Below are positions 9,060 through 18,078 of a DNA stretch of 64,000 bases, piece after piece. Position 1 is the stretch's first letter, and every line of letters begins with the position of its first letter. This stretch comes from Streptomyces halstedii. GTDB lineage: Bacteria; Actinomycetota; Actinomycetes; Streptomycetales; Streptomycetaceae. The stretch spans positions 62,001-126,000 of the forward strand of contig JOAZ01000003.1 of the NCBI GenBank assembly GCA_000720535.1, given 5' to 3'. A program made the position numbers and the translations under genes. Below the pieces are notes generated by a model. That model saw only the letters and a list, made by a program, of their open reading frames with translations. It ran no database searches and had not been told where the DNA came from.

Positions 9060-9207
9060 GGCCACTGCGACGGACTGTAGCCCAGCTCGGGCAGACAGGT
9101 CCATGCCAATGACCGGCGCAGTTGAGCGGCCGTACCCATCCGACGCCCCGTCAATGGCCCTACCGTCACAGGGCATAGGCGGCGGAGACACCCCGGAGGA
9201 GCCGATC

Positions 9208-9490
9208 ATGGCCGGATCGCGACGTAGACGGCCCGGCGCACGACGCGGACGGCCCGTCGCCCGGCGCGGACGGCTGAGGACCGCTGCACCAGTACGGTCG
9301 CGGGATCGTCGGCGTTCCTCCTGGGCGCCCGCGGAGTTCTCGGCACCGACGACGACCGGCGGCCGGCGGAGGAACTGGCCGGGAAGCACTTCCCGGACCA
9401 GTTGGAGGTGATCGGTGCCCGCACCCCCTTCGCCGGCACCGTCGGCTCCGAGATCACGTTCGCGGTGGCGGACGACCGTCCACCGCTCAC
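9208..9490 (+). pseudogene. Relic of a small secreted-protein gene
   Basis: One plus-strand frame from about 9270 to 9485 reads like protein: LLGARGVLGTDDDRRPAEEL, then KHFPDQLEVIGARTPFAGTV and GSEITFAVADDRPPL. A possible ATG at 9208 is in another frame, so a frameshift near 9300 is implied. The frame then runs into the 3' end of the convergent murE gene. I recall similar short actinobacterial proteins with an LEVIGARTPFEGT-like segment, but their function is unknown. It looks truncated at the 3' end, and the call rests on codon pattern and motif memory only. Confidence 0.35.
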
Positions 9491-9503
9491 CGGCCCGCGT
9501 GCC

Positions 9504-10976
9504 CTACCGTCCGGTGAGCTCGCGCACCGTGGCCATGTCGCTGAACGGCAGCAGGGCGTCGCCGACGATCTGGTGGGGCTCGCTGCCCTTGCCGGCGATC
9601 AGGACGATGTCGTCGGGGCGCGCGGCCGCCAGGGCGAAGGCGATCGCCGTGTGCCGGTCGGCGACGCGTTCGAACGGTGTGCCGGTGGCGGCGATGCCGG
9701 GGGCGACCTGGTCCAGGATGGCCTCGGGGTCCTCGTGGCGCGGGTTGTCCGTGGTGAGGACGCACAGGTCCGAGTACGTTCCGGCGATCGTCCCCATCTC
9801 GGCCCGCTTGGTGGTGTCCCGGTCACCGCCGCAGCCGAAGACGGTGACGATCCGGCCCCGGGCGAAGCCCCGGATGGTCCCGAGCACCTTGTTCAGCGAG
9901 TCCGGGGAGTGTGCGTAGTCCACGATCACCGAGGTCCCCGCCGCGGTCGTCAGCCGTTCGAACCGGCCGGGGATCTGCGGCATCCGTTCGAGTGCGGCGA
10001 CCAGTCCGGGCAGGTCGTGGCCCAGGACGTGGCAAGCCGCCACGGTGGCCAGGGCGTTGGCCACCGAGAACCTTCCGGGCGACGGGATCGCGGCGGGGTG
10101 TTTACGCCCCTCGTGGTGCAGGGTGAAGCGGCTGCCCGCCGCGTCCACCGTCAGATCGGTGGCCCGGTAGTCGGCCGGCCCGTCGAGGGCGTAGGTGGTC
10201 ACCGCGCCCGGCATCATCGCCGGGATGCCCGCCCCCACCGCATCGTCCACGTTGACGACGGCGTGCCGGCACAGTCCTTGGAACAGCCGGAGTTTGGCGT
10301 CCCGGTAGTTCTCCATGGTGCCGTGGTCGTCCAGGTGGTCCTGGCTCAGGTTGGTGAAGACCCCCACGTCCACGAAGGTGCGGTCCATCCGGTGCGTCAG
10401 CAGGCCCATGGACGTCGCCTCCAGCACCACGCTCCGCACTCCCCGGTCGCGCATGCACCCGAGCAGGTACTGCAGATCGGGCGTCTCCGGGGTGGTCAGC
10501 ACCGAGGGGGGCATCGGGATCGGCTCGTCGCCGATGCGGCTGCCGGCCGTCCCGATGACCCCGGCCCGGGTGCCCTCGGAGATGCGGAGGACCGACTCGA
10601 CCATGTACGAGACCGAGGTCTTCCCGTTGGTCCCGGTGATCGCCACCATGTCCATCTGCCGTCCCGGCTCACCGAAGTAGCGGGCGGTGACGACGGCCGC
10701 CGCGGTGCGGGTGTCCGGTACCCGTACGACGCAGGCGTCCCGCGCCGACGCGGGCAGGACGCAGTCCGCGTCCACCAGCACCGCCGCGGCACCCCGGGCC
10801 AGGGCGGGCGCCACCGCTCCGGGACCGCCCTCCAGGTGACCCGGCACCGCGATGAAAAGGGACCCCGGAGTGACCCGGTCCGCGTCGAAGGCCGTTCCTG
10901 CGGAGATCCACGCCCGCTCGGGATCGCCCTGGAGAATGTGGTGGTCCTGACCGGCCAGCAGTTCGCTCAGCTTCAC
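9504..10976 (-). CDS. murE: Mur ligase, MurE paralogue
   Basis: 490-aa cytoplasmic ATP-dependent ligase. It has the N-terminal MurE domain, the P-loop AITGTNGKTS, central motifs (VLEATSMGL, NLSQDHLDDHGTMENY, HAVVNVDD) and the C-terminal domain with VIVDYAHSPDSL, FGCGGDRDTTKR and the DNPRHEDP loop that in MurE selects meso/LL-diaminopimelate. All catalytic motifs seem intact. GTG at 10976 is chosen because GAAGGGA lies 6 nt upstream. It is isolated from any dcw cell-wall cluster and is probably a second murE copy. It could act in peptidoglycan precursor synthesis or on a specialised amino acid substrate. Confidence 0.9.
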   Translation of the reverse strand: MKLSELLAGQDHHILQGDPERAWISAGTAFDADRVTPGSLFIAVPGHLEGGPGAVAPALARGAAAVLVDADCVLPASARDACVVRVPDTRTAAAVVTARYFGEPGRQMDMVAITGTNGKTSVSYMVESVLRISEGTRAGVIGTAGSRIGDEPIPMPPSVLTTPETPDLQYLLGCMRDRGVRSVVLEATSMGLLTHRMDRTFVDVGVFTNLSQDHLDDHGTMENYRDAKLRLFQGLCRHAVVNVDDAVGAGIPAMMPGAVTTYALDGPADYRATDLTVDAAGSRFTLHHEGRKHPAAIPSPGRFSVANALATVAACHVLGHDLPGLVAALERMPQIPGRFERLTTAAGTSVIVDYAHSPDSLNKVLGTIRGFARGRIVTVFGCGGDRDTTKRAEMGTIAGTYSDLCVLTTDNPRHEDPEAILDQVAPGIAATGTPFERVADRHTAIAFALAAARPDDIVLIAGKGSEPHQIVGDALLPFSDMATVRELTGR

Positions 10977-11495
10977 GATGTTCCCTTCGGAGTGGCTGGG
11001 GCCGGGATGCGGCCGTCGCCGGAGCGAGGCCGCGGCGGTGTGCCGGGCCTCGGTGGTGATGTCGGGCTCACGCGGCATGCCTGGTGCGGCATGCGGAGCG
11101 CGGTACGGAACCTGCGGTACGGCGGCACACGGTGCGGCGGGTACGGTGCGGCACGCGTGGAAAGGGAGGGGCGCGGGGCGGGTGCCCCGGTCGGAGACCG
11201 CTGAGAATCGCTGGCCGTGTCCGGGCGGGACGGTGCGGCAGCTGGTCGGCGCACCGGCAGCGGTCCGTCGCGGGCCTTCCCCCACGCCGGTGCGATCCCT
11301 GGGCCGAGTGTACGTCCGGGCGGGGCGGCCGGGGCTTCTCCTCGGCGGTACGTCACCCCGGCGGACATCCGCTTCCGTTGCGTCCCTCGCCGGACGGGAG
11401 TGGAATTGCTGTGAGAGGGGCCCGGAAGAGGGTGCGGCGGACCCCGGTGCCCGCCGCGGCGGCACGAACCCCCAGCCGGACGGAGAGGACACGCG
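10977..11495. other. Divergent intergenic region
   Basis: About 520 bp between the divergent murE paralogue and the DUF5709 gene. It contains several imperfect copies of TGCGGCATGC and CGGTACGG around 11080-11150. No gene or RNA could be identified. Confidence 0.4.
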
Positions 11496-12023
11496 ATGAC
11501 TGACACCGACCGGGGAGTGGGCATGACCGCCTGGACCGGCCCGGGGTCCGACGAGTGGGGGGACGACGTCTACCAGCCCCAGCTGGACCAGGCCGCCGAC
11601 CCCGAGGAACAGCTCGACGCGGAGGACAGCCTGGACGACTCGGGCCTCGACGACCTCCTGGACCGGGGGTACTCCCCGCCCGAGCGGCCGATGGCGGTCG
11701 ACGACCGGGGCACGACGGCGTCGGAGCAGCACACCGGGGAATCCCTGGAGAGCCGTCTGGCCAGGGAGGTGCCCGACACCTCCGAGACGGCCGACGAGGG
11801 GACGGAGGACCTGGTGGGCGGTGCCCGGGGAGACCTGGCGGGCGGGGACGGCGAGTTGTCCGGCACGGAGGTCGGCACCGACCGGGCCGGGCGCCTCACG
11901 CAGCAGGGAGACGGGCACGTACCGGCCGCGCTCACCGCCCAGGACGTCGGCATCGACGGCGCCGCCGCGTCCGCCGAGGAGGCGGCGATGCACGTGGTAC
12001 CGGATCCGGAGGACCAGCCCTGA
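11496..12023 (+). CDS. DUF5709 family acidic protein
   Basis: 175-aa very acidic, low-complexity actinobacterial protein. The conserved core YQPQLDQAADPEEQLDAEDS then SGLDDLLDRGYSPPERP is the signature of DUF5709. No signal peptide, membrane segment or catalytic motif is visible, and it is probably intrinsically disordered. GGAGAGG precedes the ATG at 11496. It lies upstream of gnd in the same direction with about 190 bp between; that gap carries four copies of CGGCTC near 12095-12120. Confidence 0.85.
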   Translation: MTDTDRGVGMTAWTGPGSDEWGDDVYQPQLDQAADPEEQLDAEDSLDDSGLDDLLDRGYSPPERPMAVDDRGTTASEQHTGESLESRLAREVPDTSETADEGTEDLVGGARGDLAGGDGELSGTEVGTDRAGRLTQQGDGHVPAALTAQDVGIDGAAASAEEAAMHVVPDPEDQP

Positions 12024-12211
12024 GCGCAGGGCCCCCGGGCGGACGCACCGGACAGGTGACCCGCCACCCGCACGCGCATCCGGACCCGCACCCGCGGCTC
12101 CGGCTCCGGCTCCGGCTCCGGGCGGACGCGTAGAAGCAGCGATCCGTGGCAGCCGCGGAGAAGGCGCCGCACCCCCACCCACACCCCCGACCAGACCGCA
12201 GGAGCGCACCT

Positions 12212-13654
12212 ATGAGCGGCACCGCCCAGATCGGCGTCACGGGACTCGCGGTGATGGGCCGCAACCTGGCCCGTAACTTCGCCCGCCACGGCTTCACCGT
12301 GGCCCTGCACAACCGCACCACCGCCAAGACGGACGCGCTGGTCGAGGAGTTCGGCGGCGAGGGGACCTTCGTCGCCGCGCGTACACCGGAGGAGTTCGTC
12401 GCCGCCCTGGAACGCCCCCGCCGACTGGTGGTCATGGTCAAGGCCGGAGACCCGACCGACGCGGTCATCCAGGAGTTCGCCCCGCTGCTGGAGGAGGGCG
12501 ACGTGATCATCGACGGCGGCAACGCCCACTTCGAGGACACCCGGCGCCGCGAGAAGGAACTGCGTGAACGCGGCATCCATTTCGTGGGCACGGGGATCTC
12601 CGGTGGTGAGGAGGGCGCGCTGCACGGGCCGAGCATCATGCCGGGCGGCTCGAAGGAGTCGTACGAGTCCCTCGGGCCGATGCTGGAGAAGATCGCCGCG
12701 AAGGCGGAGGACGGTACCCCGTGCACCACCCACATCGGCCCGGACGCCGCCGGCCACTTCGTGAAGATGGTGCACAACGGCATCGAGTACGCGGACATGC
12801 AGCTCATCGCCGAGGCGTACGACCTGCTGCGGAGGGTCGCGGGCTACTCCCCCGCGCGCATCGCCGAGACCTTCCGGGGCTGGAACACCGGACGCCTGGA
12901 CTCCTACCTCATCGAGATCACGGCCGAGGTGCTCGCCCACACGGACGCCGCCACCGGCAAGCCCTTCGTGGACGTCGTCCAGGACCGGGCCGAGCAGAAG
13001 GGCACGGGCCGCTGGACGGTGCAGATCGCCCTCGACCTGGGTGTCCCGGTGTCCGGGATCGCGGAGGCCGTCTTCGCCCGCTCCCTGTCCGGCCACGCGG
13101 ACCTGCGCGAGGCGGCCCGCGAACTGCCGGGACCGTCGCCCACCCCGATGGGCGAGGCCGAGGCCGCCGCGTTCGCGGACCGGGTCGAACAGGCCCTGTA
13201 CGCGTCCAAGATCGTGTCGTACACGCAGGGCTTCCACCAGATCCGGGCGGGCAGCGAGGCGTACGACTGGGACATCGACCTGGGCTCGGTCGCCGCGATC
13301 TGGCGGGCCGGCTGCATCATCCGGGCGGCGTTCCTGGACCGTATCCGGGCGGCCTACGACAGCCGTCCCGACCTGGTGAGCCTGCTGTCCGACGAGCAGT
13401 TCGCCCGGGAGATCGGCGGGGCGCAGGACGACTGGCGGGCCGTGGTCGCGGAGGCCGCACGGCAGGGGGTGCCCACTCCGGGCTTCGCGGCGGCGCTCTC
13501 CTACTACGACGGGCTGCGCTCCGACCGGCTGCCGGCGGCGCTCACGCAGGGGCAGCGGGACTTCTTCGGGGCGCACACCTACCGCCGTACGGACCGCGAG
13601 GGCTCGTTCCACACGCTGTGGGGCGGTGACCGGTCGGAATCCACGGCGGGCTGA
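12212..13654 (+). CDS. gnd: 6-phosphogluconate dehydrogenase (decarboxylating)
   Basis: 480-aa enzyme converting 6-phosphogluconate to ribulose-5-phosphate with NADPH production in the oxidative pentose phosphate pathway. Visible are the NADP motif GLAVMGRNLARN, VIIDGGNAHFEDT, the substrate loop GISGGEEGALHGPSIMPGG, catalytic Lys/Glu region HFVKMVHNGIEYADMQLI, and KGTGRWTVQIALDLGVP. The length matches the long (homodimeric) class. GGAG lies 7 nt before the ATG at 12212. It is not beside zwf or other pentose phosphate genes, so this may be one of two gnd copies. Confidence 0.95.
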   Translation: MSGTAQIGVTGLAVMGRNLARNFARHGFTVALHNRTTAKTDALVEEFGGEGTFVAARTPEEFVAALERPRRLVVMVKAGDPTDAVIQEFAPLLEEGDVIIDGGNAHFEDTRRREKELRERGIHFVGTGISGGEEGALHGPSIMPGGSKESYESLGPMLEKIAAKAEDGTPCTTHIGPDAAGHFVKMVHNGIEYADMQLIAEAYDLLRRVAGYSPARIAETFRGWNTGRLDSYLIEITAEVLAHTDAATGKPFVDVVQDRAEQKGTGRWTVQIALDLGVPVSGIAEAVFARSLSGHADLREAARELPGPSPTPMGEAEAAAFADRVEQALYASKIVSYTQGFHQIRAGSEAYDWDIDLGSVAAIWRAGCIIRAAFLDRIRAAYDSRPDLVSLLSDEQFAREIGGAQDDWRAVVAEAARQGVPTPGFAAALSYYDGLRSDRLPAALTQGQRDFFGAHTYRRTDREGSFHTLWGGDRSESTAG

Positions 13655-13819
13655 GGGGCGAGGCCGGGGCGGGCCGCACGTAGGACCAGGGACCGGCGCG
13701 GGCTGCACGCGCGGGACCAGCGACCGGGTCGCGCGCCTCGCGGGGCGTCCGGCGTGCCGCCCGTCCCCGGTCCGCGCGAGGAGGCGCGCCCGCCGGACCG
13801 CTGCTCGTATGCTCGGCCG

Positions 13820-15667
13820 GTGACCAGCAGCCACGCCCCCGGCGAGCCCGGAGGTGCCGTCGAGCCCGGCGGTCCCGGCCCCGAAGGCACCACCAAGCCC
13901 ACCGAACCCGTCGAGCCCACCGGGCCCACCGAACCCCCCGGCCCCGTCGAGCCCGTCACCCCCGGAGGTCCGGGCAGGGCAGAGCGGCCGGCGGGGGCCA
14001 CGCTCCGCCGCGTCCTCGCGTTCGACGACGCGGGTACCCTGCGGCTGCTGCTGGCGCCCCGGGGTGCGGATCCCGTCGTCCGCGAGGTGGCCTTCTCCGA
14101 CTCGGGCGGCCAGGAGACCGGCAGGTGCCCCGGGGACCGGGTGGTGCTGGCGGTGGGGCCGCCCGCGTCGTCCCCGGACGCGGCCGCCGCCGTGTACGGA
14201 GCGGCCCGGCAAGGTGGCCGCGCCGTCGTACTGCGCGATACCGAAGGCGTGCCGCCCGCGCCCGAGGTGCTGGCGGCGGCCGGGGAAACCGGGCTGGCGC
14301 TGCTGGCACGGGCGCCATGGGCCGACTGGGGCGAGACCGCCTCCCTCCTGCGTTCCGCGCTCGCGCTCTCCGGCGCCGAAGAGGACGCCGGGCGTGACGC
14401 TCCTCCGTACGGCGACGACCTGGGCGCGCTCGCCTCCGCCATCGCCGCGTCCACCGGCGGCTCGATCACGATCGAGGACACGGCGTTCCGGGTGCTGGCC
14501 CACTCGGCCACGCGGCCGGAGGCCGACGGGGTGCGCCGGTCCACGATCCTGGGAGGCCGGGTCCCCGAGGCGCGGATGGCCGAGCTGCGCCGCAGCGGGC
14601 TCCTGCGGGCCCTGTGGACCTCGCGCGACGTGATCCGGCGTCCGGCGAGCGACGGGGGCCCCGAACGCCTGGTCGTCGCCGTCCGCAGCGGTCCCGAGGT
14701 GCTGGGATCCATCTGGGCCGCGGCCGACGGCCGCAGCCTCTCCCCACGGGCCGACGACGCCCTGCGGCGCGCCGCCGAGGCCGCCGCCCCGCACCTGATC
14801 CGGCACCGGCTGCGGGAGAGCGGAGCGGTACGCCGCCGGAACGACGCCCTGCGGGGGCTGCTGTACGGGCAGGGCGACGCCCGCACCCACGCGTGGTCCC
14901 TGGGTGTGGCCGCCGACGCCCCCTGCGCGGTGGTCGTCGCGGAGCACACCGGCGGCGCCGCCCCGCCCGCCGTCCGGCGCACGCTGGATGTGCTGGGCCT
15001 TCAGGCCGCGTCCTACCGCCCTGGGGCGGTCGTCCTGCGGGAGGCGGAACGGCTGCTGGTGCTGCTGCCCCTGGCCGGCGGGCGGGGCGGCGAGCTTCCG
15101 GAGCGTGGATCGGGTGATCTCCGGGGGCGGGAGTGTGAGGCGGGGGCCCGCGCCGCGTCGGCTCTGGCCCGGGAGCTGGCCTCGCTCGCCCCGTCACTGC
15201 CCGGTGGCGTACCGGTGCGCGCCGGCGCGGGGCCCGTGGTTCCGTCCGCGCTCCGGGCCGCCGCGTCGTGCGAGGAGGCGGGGCTGGTCGTCCGGGTGCT
15301 GGCGGAGCGCGAACGCCGCGGTGGCGTCCGGAACCCCGTGCGGTACGCCGGACCCGCCGAGGCCGGCCCGGCCCTCGACGTGCTGCGGATGCTGGACGCC
15401 GTACGGCCCCTCTGGGAGGCGGGCTCGGGGCCGGTGCACGACCTCGTGCGGGCCGACCTCGCGACGGGCGGTGAGCTGGTCAGGACGCTGGACGCCTATC
15501 TCGACGCCTCGGGCGACGTCAGGCGGGCGGCCGAGCGGCTGGTCCTGCACCCGAACACGCTGCGCTACCGGTTGCGGCGGGCCCGGGAGCGGCACGGCGT
15601 CGACCTGGACGACCCGGACACCCGGCTCCTGGTCACGCTGGCCGTGCGCCTGACGGGTGATGTCTGA
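13820..15667 (+). CDS. PucR-family transcriptional regulator
   Basis: About 615-aa regulator. A Pro/Glu/Gly-rich disordered N-terminus of about 55 residues precedes a PucR-type N-terminal domain, a GAF-like middle part (DLGALASAIAASTGGSITIEDTAFRVLAHS) and the C-terminal PucR helix-turn-helix (ELVRTLDAYLDASGDVRRAA, LHPNTLRYRLRR). GTG 13820 is the first sensible start. It precedes the PLP decarboxylase gene in the same direction with about 110 bp between, where a GGACAAG/CTTGTCC repeat lies. Relatives respond to purine, amino acid or branched metabolites; here control of the decarboxylase is the likely role. Confidence 0.88.
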   Translation: MTSSHAPGEPGGAVEPGGPGPEGTTKPTEPVEPTGPTEPPGPVEPVTPGGPGRAERPAGATLRRVLAFDDAGTLRLLLAPRGADPVVREVAFSDSGGQETGRCPGDRVVLAVGPPASSPDAAAAVYGAARQGGRAVVLRDTEGVPPAPEVLAAAGETGLALLARAPWADWGETASLLRSALALSGAEEDAGRDAPPYGDDLGALASAIAASTGGSITIEDTAFRVLAHSATRPEADGVRRSTILGGRVPEARMAELRRSGLLRALWTSRDVIRRPASDGGPERLVVAVRSGPEVLGSIWAAADGRSLSPRADDALRRAAEAAAPHLIRHRLRESGAVRRRNDALRGLLYGQGDARTHAWSLGVAADAPCAVVVAEHTGGAAPPAVRRTLDVLGLQAASYRPGAVVLREAERLLVLLPLAGGRGGELPERGSGDLRGRECEAGARAASALARELASLAPSLPGGVPVRAGAGPVVPSALRAAASCEEAGLVVRVLAERERRGGVRNPVRYAGPAEAGPALDVLRMLDAVRPLWEAGSGPVHDLVRADLATGGELVRTLDAYLDASGDVRRAAERLVLHPNTLRYRLRRARERHGVDLDDPDTRLLVTLAVRLTGDV

Positions 15668-15703
15668 CCGTCTCCCCCGACACCCCGGGCGGTTCGTCCG
15701 CAC

Positions 15704-15740
15704 GGACAAGGACACGGGCCAGTCTTGTCCCTCGCGACAA
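15704..15740. promoter_or_regulatory. Candidate PucR operator (three half-sites)
   Basis: GGACAAG at 15704-15710 and CTTGTCC at 15724-15730 form a 7-bp inverted repeat with 13-bp spacing. GACAA follows at 15735-15739 and pairs again with TTGTC. It lies between the PucR gene and the decarboxylase start. Confidence 0.5.
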
Positions 15741-15775
15741 AGACCCGGGGGCCCGCCATCACCGACTCTCGCCGT

Positions 15776-17200
15776 ATGACACCGACGACTTCCGCCGCGT
15801 CCCCGGCCTTCCTGCCGGGCGACCGCCCCGACAGGTTCGCCGCAGCCCTCCGCCAGGCCGTCGTGAGCGGGCTGCTCGGTGAGGAACAGCCCGTCGCCGG
15901 CTTCCTCGACACGGACGGGGTGCGGCACGCGGTCGCCGCCCTGCGGGACGCCTTCGCGGGGGTGCCGGGCGCGCCGGTCCTGCACACGTTCGCGGCCAAG
16001 GCGGCCTCGCTGGTGCCCGTACTGCGGCTGCTCGCCTCGTGCGGCATGGGCTGCGAGGTGGCGAGCCCCGGCGAACTGCGTCTGGCCGTCGAGGCCGGTT
16101 TCGCGCCCGAGAAGATCGTGCTGGACTCACCCGCGAAGACCCATGCCGAACTCCGGTCGGCGCTGTCGCTCGGAGTGGCCGTGAACGCCGACAGCTTCGA
16201 CGAGCTCCGCCGCGTCGAGGACTTTCGTTCCGCGGGCACGGCGTCGGTGCTCGGGCTGCGGGTCAATCCGCAGGTGGGAAGTGGTTCCATCGGTGCGATG
16301 AGCACGGCCACGGCCACCTCGAAGTTCGGGGTGCCGCTGCGTGACCCGGGGGTCCGCGAACAGGTCGTACGGGCCTTCGCCGAGCGCCCCTGGCTGACCA
16401 GGCTGCACGCGCACGTGGGCTCGCAGGGGTGTCCCCTCGACCTCATCGCGGAAGGCATCGCGCAGACGTACCGGCTGGCCGAGGAGATCAACGCGACGGT
16501 GGGCGCCCGTCGTGTCACGGGCATCGACATCGGTGGCGGCCTCCCGGTGAACTTCGCCGACGAGCAGGACCGGCCCGCCTTCCGTGACTACGTGACCGCG
16601 CTGCGGACCGCGGCGCCCGGTCTCTTCGACGGGAGGTACGCCCTGGTCACCGAGTTCGGGCGGTCGCTGCTCGCCAAGAACGGATTCATCGGGGCGCGGG
16701 TGGAGTACACCAAGGACGCGGGCGGCCGCCGGATCGCGCTCACCCACGCCGGCGCGCAGATCGCGACGCGAACGGTCCTCATGCCCGAGGCGTGGCCGCT
16801 GCGGGTCGGCGCCTTCGACGGGGAAGGCCGCCCGCGCGGCGGTCCGCCGATGATCCAGGACATCGCGGGGCCGTGCTGTTTCGCCGGGGACGTGGTGGCC
16901 CACGGCCGGGAGCTGCCCGAGCTGCGGGAGGGCGATTTCGTGGCCCTGTACGACACCGGCGCGTACTACTTCTCGACGCACTGGGCGTACAACAGTCTGC
17001 CGCGCCCCGCCGTGCACGGCTTCACCCTCGGCCCCGGGGGCGAGGTGCGGTTCGCCCCGGTGCGCGACGCGCAGTCACTGGACTCGCTGGCGGCCGAGAG
17101 CGGGCTGGCCCACGTGGACTCCCTGACCGGCCCGGCCGCTCCGACCGGCCCGGAAACCCCCTGGTCGGCGGCCCGCCAAGGCGAGACCCGGAAGCGGTAG
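15776..17200 (+). CDS. PLP-dependent decarboxylase, LysA/ornithine fold type III
   Basis: 474-aa alanine-racemase-fold decarboxylase. The PLP lysine lies in HTFAAKAASL (K75); other marks are ASPGELRLAVEAG, VNPQVGSGSIGAMSTATATS then KFGVPL, the phosphate loop GIDIGGGLP, the catalytic-cysteine region GPCCFAGD and DTGAYYFSTHWAYNS. The usual EPGR motif reads EFGR (TEFGRSLLAKNG), a departure from bona fide diaminopimelate decarboxylase, so the substrate may be another D- or L-amino acid. The ATG at 15776 follows the PucR operator region, suggesting local control. A strong terminator follows. Confidence 0.85.
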   Translation: MTPTTSAASPAFLPGDRPDRFAAALRQAVVSGLLGEEQPVAGFLDTDGVRHAVAALRDAFAGVPGAPVLHTFAAKAASLVPVLRLLASCGMGCEVASPGELRLAVEAGFAPEKIVLDSPAKTHAELRSALSLGVAVNADSFDELRRVEDFRSAGTASVLGLRVNPQVGSGSIGAMSTATATSKFGVPLRDPGVREQVVRAFAERPWLTRLHAHVGSQGCPLDLIAEGIAQTYRLAEEINATVGARRVTGIDIGGGLPVNFADEQDRPAFRDYVTALRTAAPGLFDGRYALVTEFGRSLLAKNGFIGARVEYTKDAGGRRIALTHAGAQIATRTVLMPEAWPLRVGAFDGEGRPRGGPPMIQDIAGPCCFAGDVVAHGRELPELREGDFVALYDTGAYYFSTHWAYNSLPRPAVHGFTLGPGGEVRFAPVRDAQSLDSLAAESGLAHVDSLTGPAAPTGPETPWSAARQGETRKR

Positions 17201-17242
17201 TCACGGGCCGCCGGTCAGGGGCCCGTGGACCGAGGCCGGTAG

Positions 17243-17280
17243 GGGTGTGAGGGCCCCGCCCGGGTGGGGCCCTCACACCC
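17243..17280 (+). terminator. Perfect 15-bp hairpin terminator
   Basis: GGGTGTGAGGGCCCC (17243-17257) pairs exactly with GGGGCCCTCACACCC (17266-17280) across an 8-nt loop. It lies between the decarboxylase gene and the convergent proline-rich gene, so it can serve both strands. Confidence 0.85.
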
Positions 17281-17309
17281 TTACCGGCCACTCGTCGCGC
17301 TCGCCCCGC

Positions 17310-17516
17310 TCATCCCGCCGGTGAGGGCTCCGGTTCCGGCTCCGGCACGGGGTCGGGGTCCGGGCCGGGCGGCTGCGGGATGGGCTCCGGAGCCGGACCG
17401 GGCGGCACCGGCCCCGGCGGCACGGGCGGCGGTGACGGCACCGGCGTCGGCGGCCCCGGTACGGGCGGGGGCGTCGGCGTGGGCGGCGGCACCGGTTCGG
17501 GATACGGATGGGTCAT
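17310..17516 (-). CDS. Small proline-rich protein
   Basis: 68-aa peptide, roughly half proline, made of short PxP repeats (MTHPYPEPVPPPTPTPPPVP at the start, PDPDPVPEPEPEPSPAG at the end). It has no signal peptide. The ATG at 17516 is preceded by a consensus GGAGG with 6-nt spacing, which supports real translation; an upstream in-frame GTG at 17555 is the alternative start. Function unknown. Such sequences form extended polyproline helices. It is adjacent to the GNAT gene on the same strand. Confidence 0.6.
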   Translation of the reverse strand: MTHPYPEPVPPPTPTPPPVPGPPTPVPSPPPVPPGPVPPGPAPEPIPQPPGPDPDPVPEPEPEPSPAG

Positions 17517-17626
17517 CTCGTCCTCCAACAGCGACGGAACGTACGCGTGGATCACGTCTCCACCGTCTCTCCGTGCGGCTGCCCGCGCCTGCCGAGACCA
17601 TACGTACCGGCCGGCCGGGCCACCGG

Positions 17627-17983
17627 TCAGAGCAGCTCGGGGTGCGAGGCGAGCTGCCGCCTCGCACCTTCCACCAGTTCGTCGGACGGCTCGGGAGCCT
17701 GCTCGGGATGGCGCCGGGCCCACCGCACGACGTACGGACAGAGCGGCACGACGGGCACGCCCTCGCGGCCCGCCATGGCGTAGAACTCCCTGGCCAGCGC
17801 GCCCGCGATGCCCCTGCCCTCGTACTGCGGCCCGACGACGGTGTGCACGGGTACGAGCGCCCCGGGTGCCGGATCCATCACGAAGTACGCGATGGTCCCG
17901 ACGGCGGTGCCGTCCTCGTAGGCCACGAGCTTGCGGTGTTCCCGGTCGTCGCGGATCTCGACCGGCGCGTTCTCTGCTGCCAT
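17627..17983 (-). CDS. GNAT-type N-acetyltransferase, YjdJ-like
   Basis: 118-aa minimal GNAT protein of the YjdJ/Gtn class. It shows the acetyl-CoA-binding stretch VHTVVGPQYEGRGIAGALAR followed by an aromatic/cysteine segment PLCPYVVRWARRHPE typical of this small family. The ATG at 17983 has AAGGAG 8 nt upstream. It stands between panD and the proline-rich gene on the same strand. The acceptor substrate is unknown. Confidence 0.85.
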   Translation of the reverse strand: MAAENAPVEIRDDREHRKLVAYEDGTAVGTIAYFVMDPAPGALVPVHTVVGPQYEGRGIAGALAREFYAMAGREGVPVVPLCPYVVRWARRHPEQAPEPSDELVEGARRQLASHPELL

Positions 17984-18078
17984 GGCGCGTGCTCCTTGTC
18001 CGGTGGGCGGGTCACTGCGGGGCTCCGGGCGCGCCGCTGCCCCGGTGGTGGCCACGGCGCTCCGGTCGGCGGGTGCCG

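Noticed and set aside
9402-11204. 600-codon plus-strand frame over murE
   Set aside because: Antisense shadow of a gene with intact ligase motifs. Only its first 30 codons look like real (relic) coding sequence.
11570-14947. Very long minus-strand open frame (about 1125 codons)
   Set aside because: It is antisense to gnd, DUF5709 and the PucR gene, whose products are clearly recognisable. The antisense reading is low-complexity Gly/Arg/Pro and arises from GC-rich codon bias.
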